A stretch of DNA of 14,906 bases from Thermomicrobiales bacterium. GTDB taxonomy: Bacteria > Chloroflexota > Chloroflexia > Thermomicrobiales > UBA6265. Position 1 is the stretch's first letter. Every line of letters starts with the position of its first letter. Both the position numbers and the translations under genes were made by a program. The stretch spans positions 1 to 14,906 of the forward strand of contig JAUJLY010000024.1 of NCBI GenBank assembly GCA_030447145.1, given 5' to 3'. Below the pieces are notes generated by a model. It ran no database searches, was not told the DNA's origin, and was given only the letters and a program-made list of their open reading frames with translations. Shown here one piece after another: positions 14,905 to 14,906 of this stretch.

Positions 14905-14906
14905 GC

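Overview
The window looks like chromosomal DNA from a GC-rich bacterium, most likely Chloroflexota (Thermomicrobia/Sphaerobacter-like). The support is the style of the RecA N-terminus, a Gram-positive-type SOS box in front of recA, dispersed intergenic units beginning GTCATTCAGAGCG or GTCATCCT, and several GTG starts. The taxonomic call is inference from sequence feel, not from a search.

Layout, left to right. (1) 1-656: the first 150 codons of recA on the minus strand, with a well-formed sigma70-type promoter and a LexA/DinR-type operator. (2) 899-3194, minus strand: a two-gene ABC-2 exporter operon (NatA-like ATPase, then NatB-like permease). (3) 3359-5320, plus strand: an S9 prolyl-oligopeptidase-family enzyme, divergent from the exporter. 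(4) 5321-5726: non-coding, carrying one copy of a long dispersed repeat. (5) 5727-8230, minus strand: two genes overlapping by 4 bp. The first has an unusual architecture, an extracytoplasmic Cache-like sensor, a membrane helix, then a SnoaL-like (ester cyclase) domain. The second is a YihY/BrkB-family membrane protein. (6) 8231-10863: a decaying two-component-like island on the minus strand. It holds a 98-residue protein with only a HisKA (DHp) domain, two paralogous single-domain receivers that are each broken by different lesions, a degenerate stretch and an orphan 20-bp palindrome. (7) 11016-13779, minus strand: an SDR oxidoreductase followed by a second S9 peptidase, separated by a perfect 10-bp-arm hairpin and closed by a good intrinsic terminator. 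(8) 13780-14418: a second cluster of dispersed repeats with small hairpins. (9) 14419-14904, plus strand: the N-terminal third of an M20 dipeptidase whose reading frame leaves the family and stops at the window edge.

How the genes fit together. Three peptidases (two S9, one M20) suggest peptide catabolism, but they belong to separate transcription units. The most unusual content is at 5.7-10.9 kb. There the membrane sensor has lost its kinase output and carries a SnoaL-like domain instead. Next to it are a DHp-only phosphoacceptor protein and receivers that lack the usual acidic pair at the end of strand beta-1. Whether this is a divergent phosphorelay or the remains of one cannot be settled from this sequence alone. 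No CRISPR array, tRNA, rRNA or transposase was seen.
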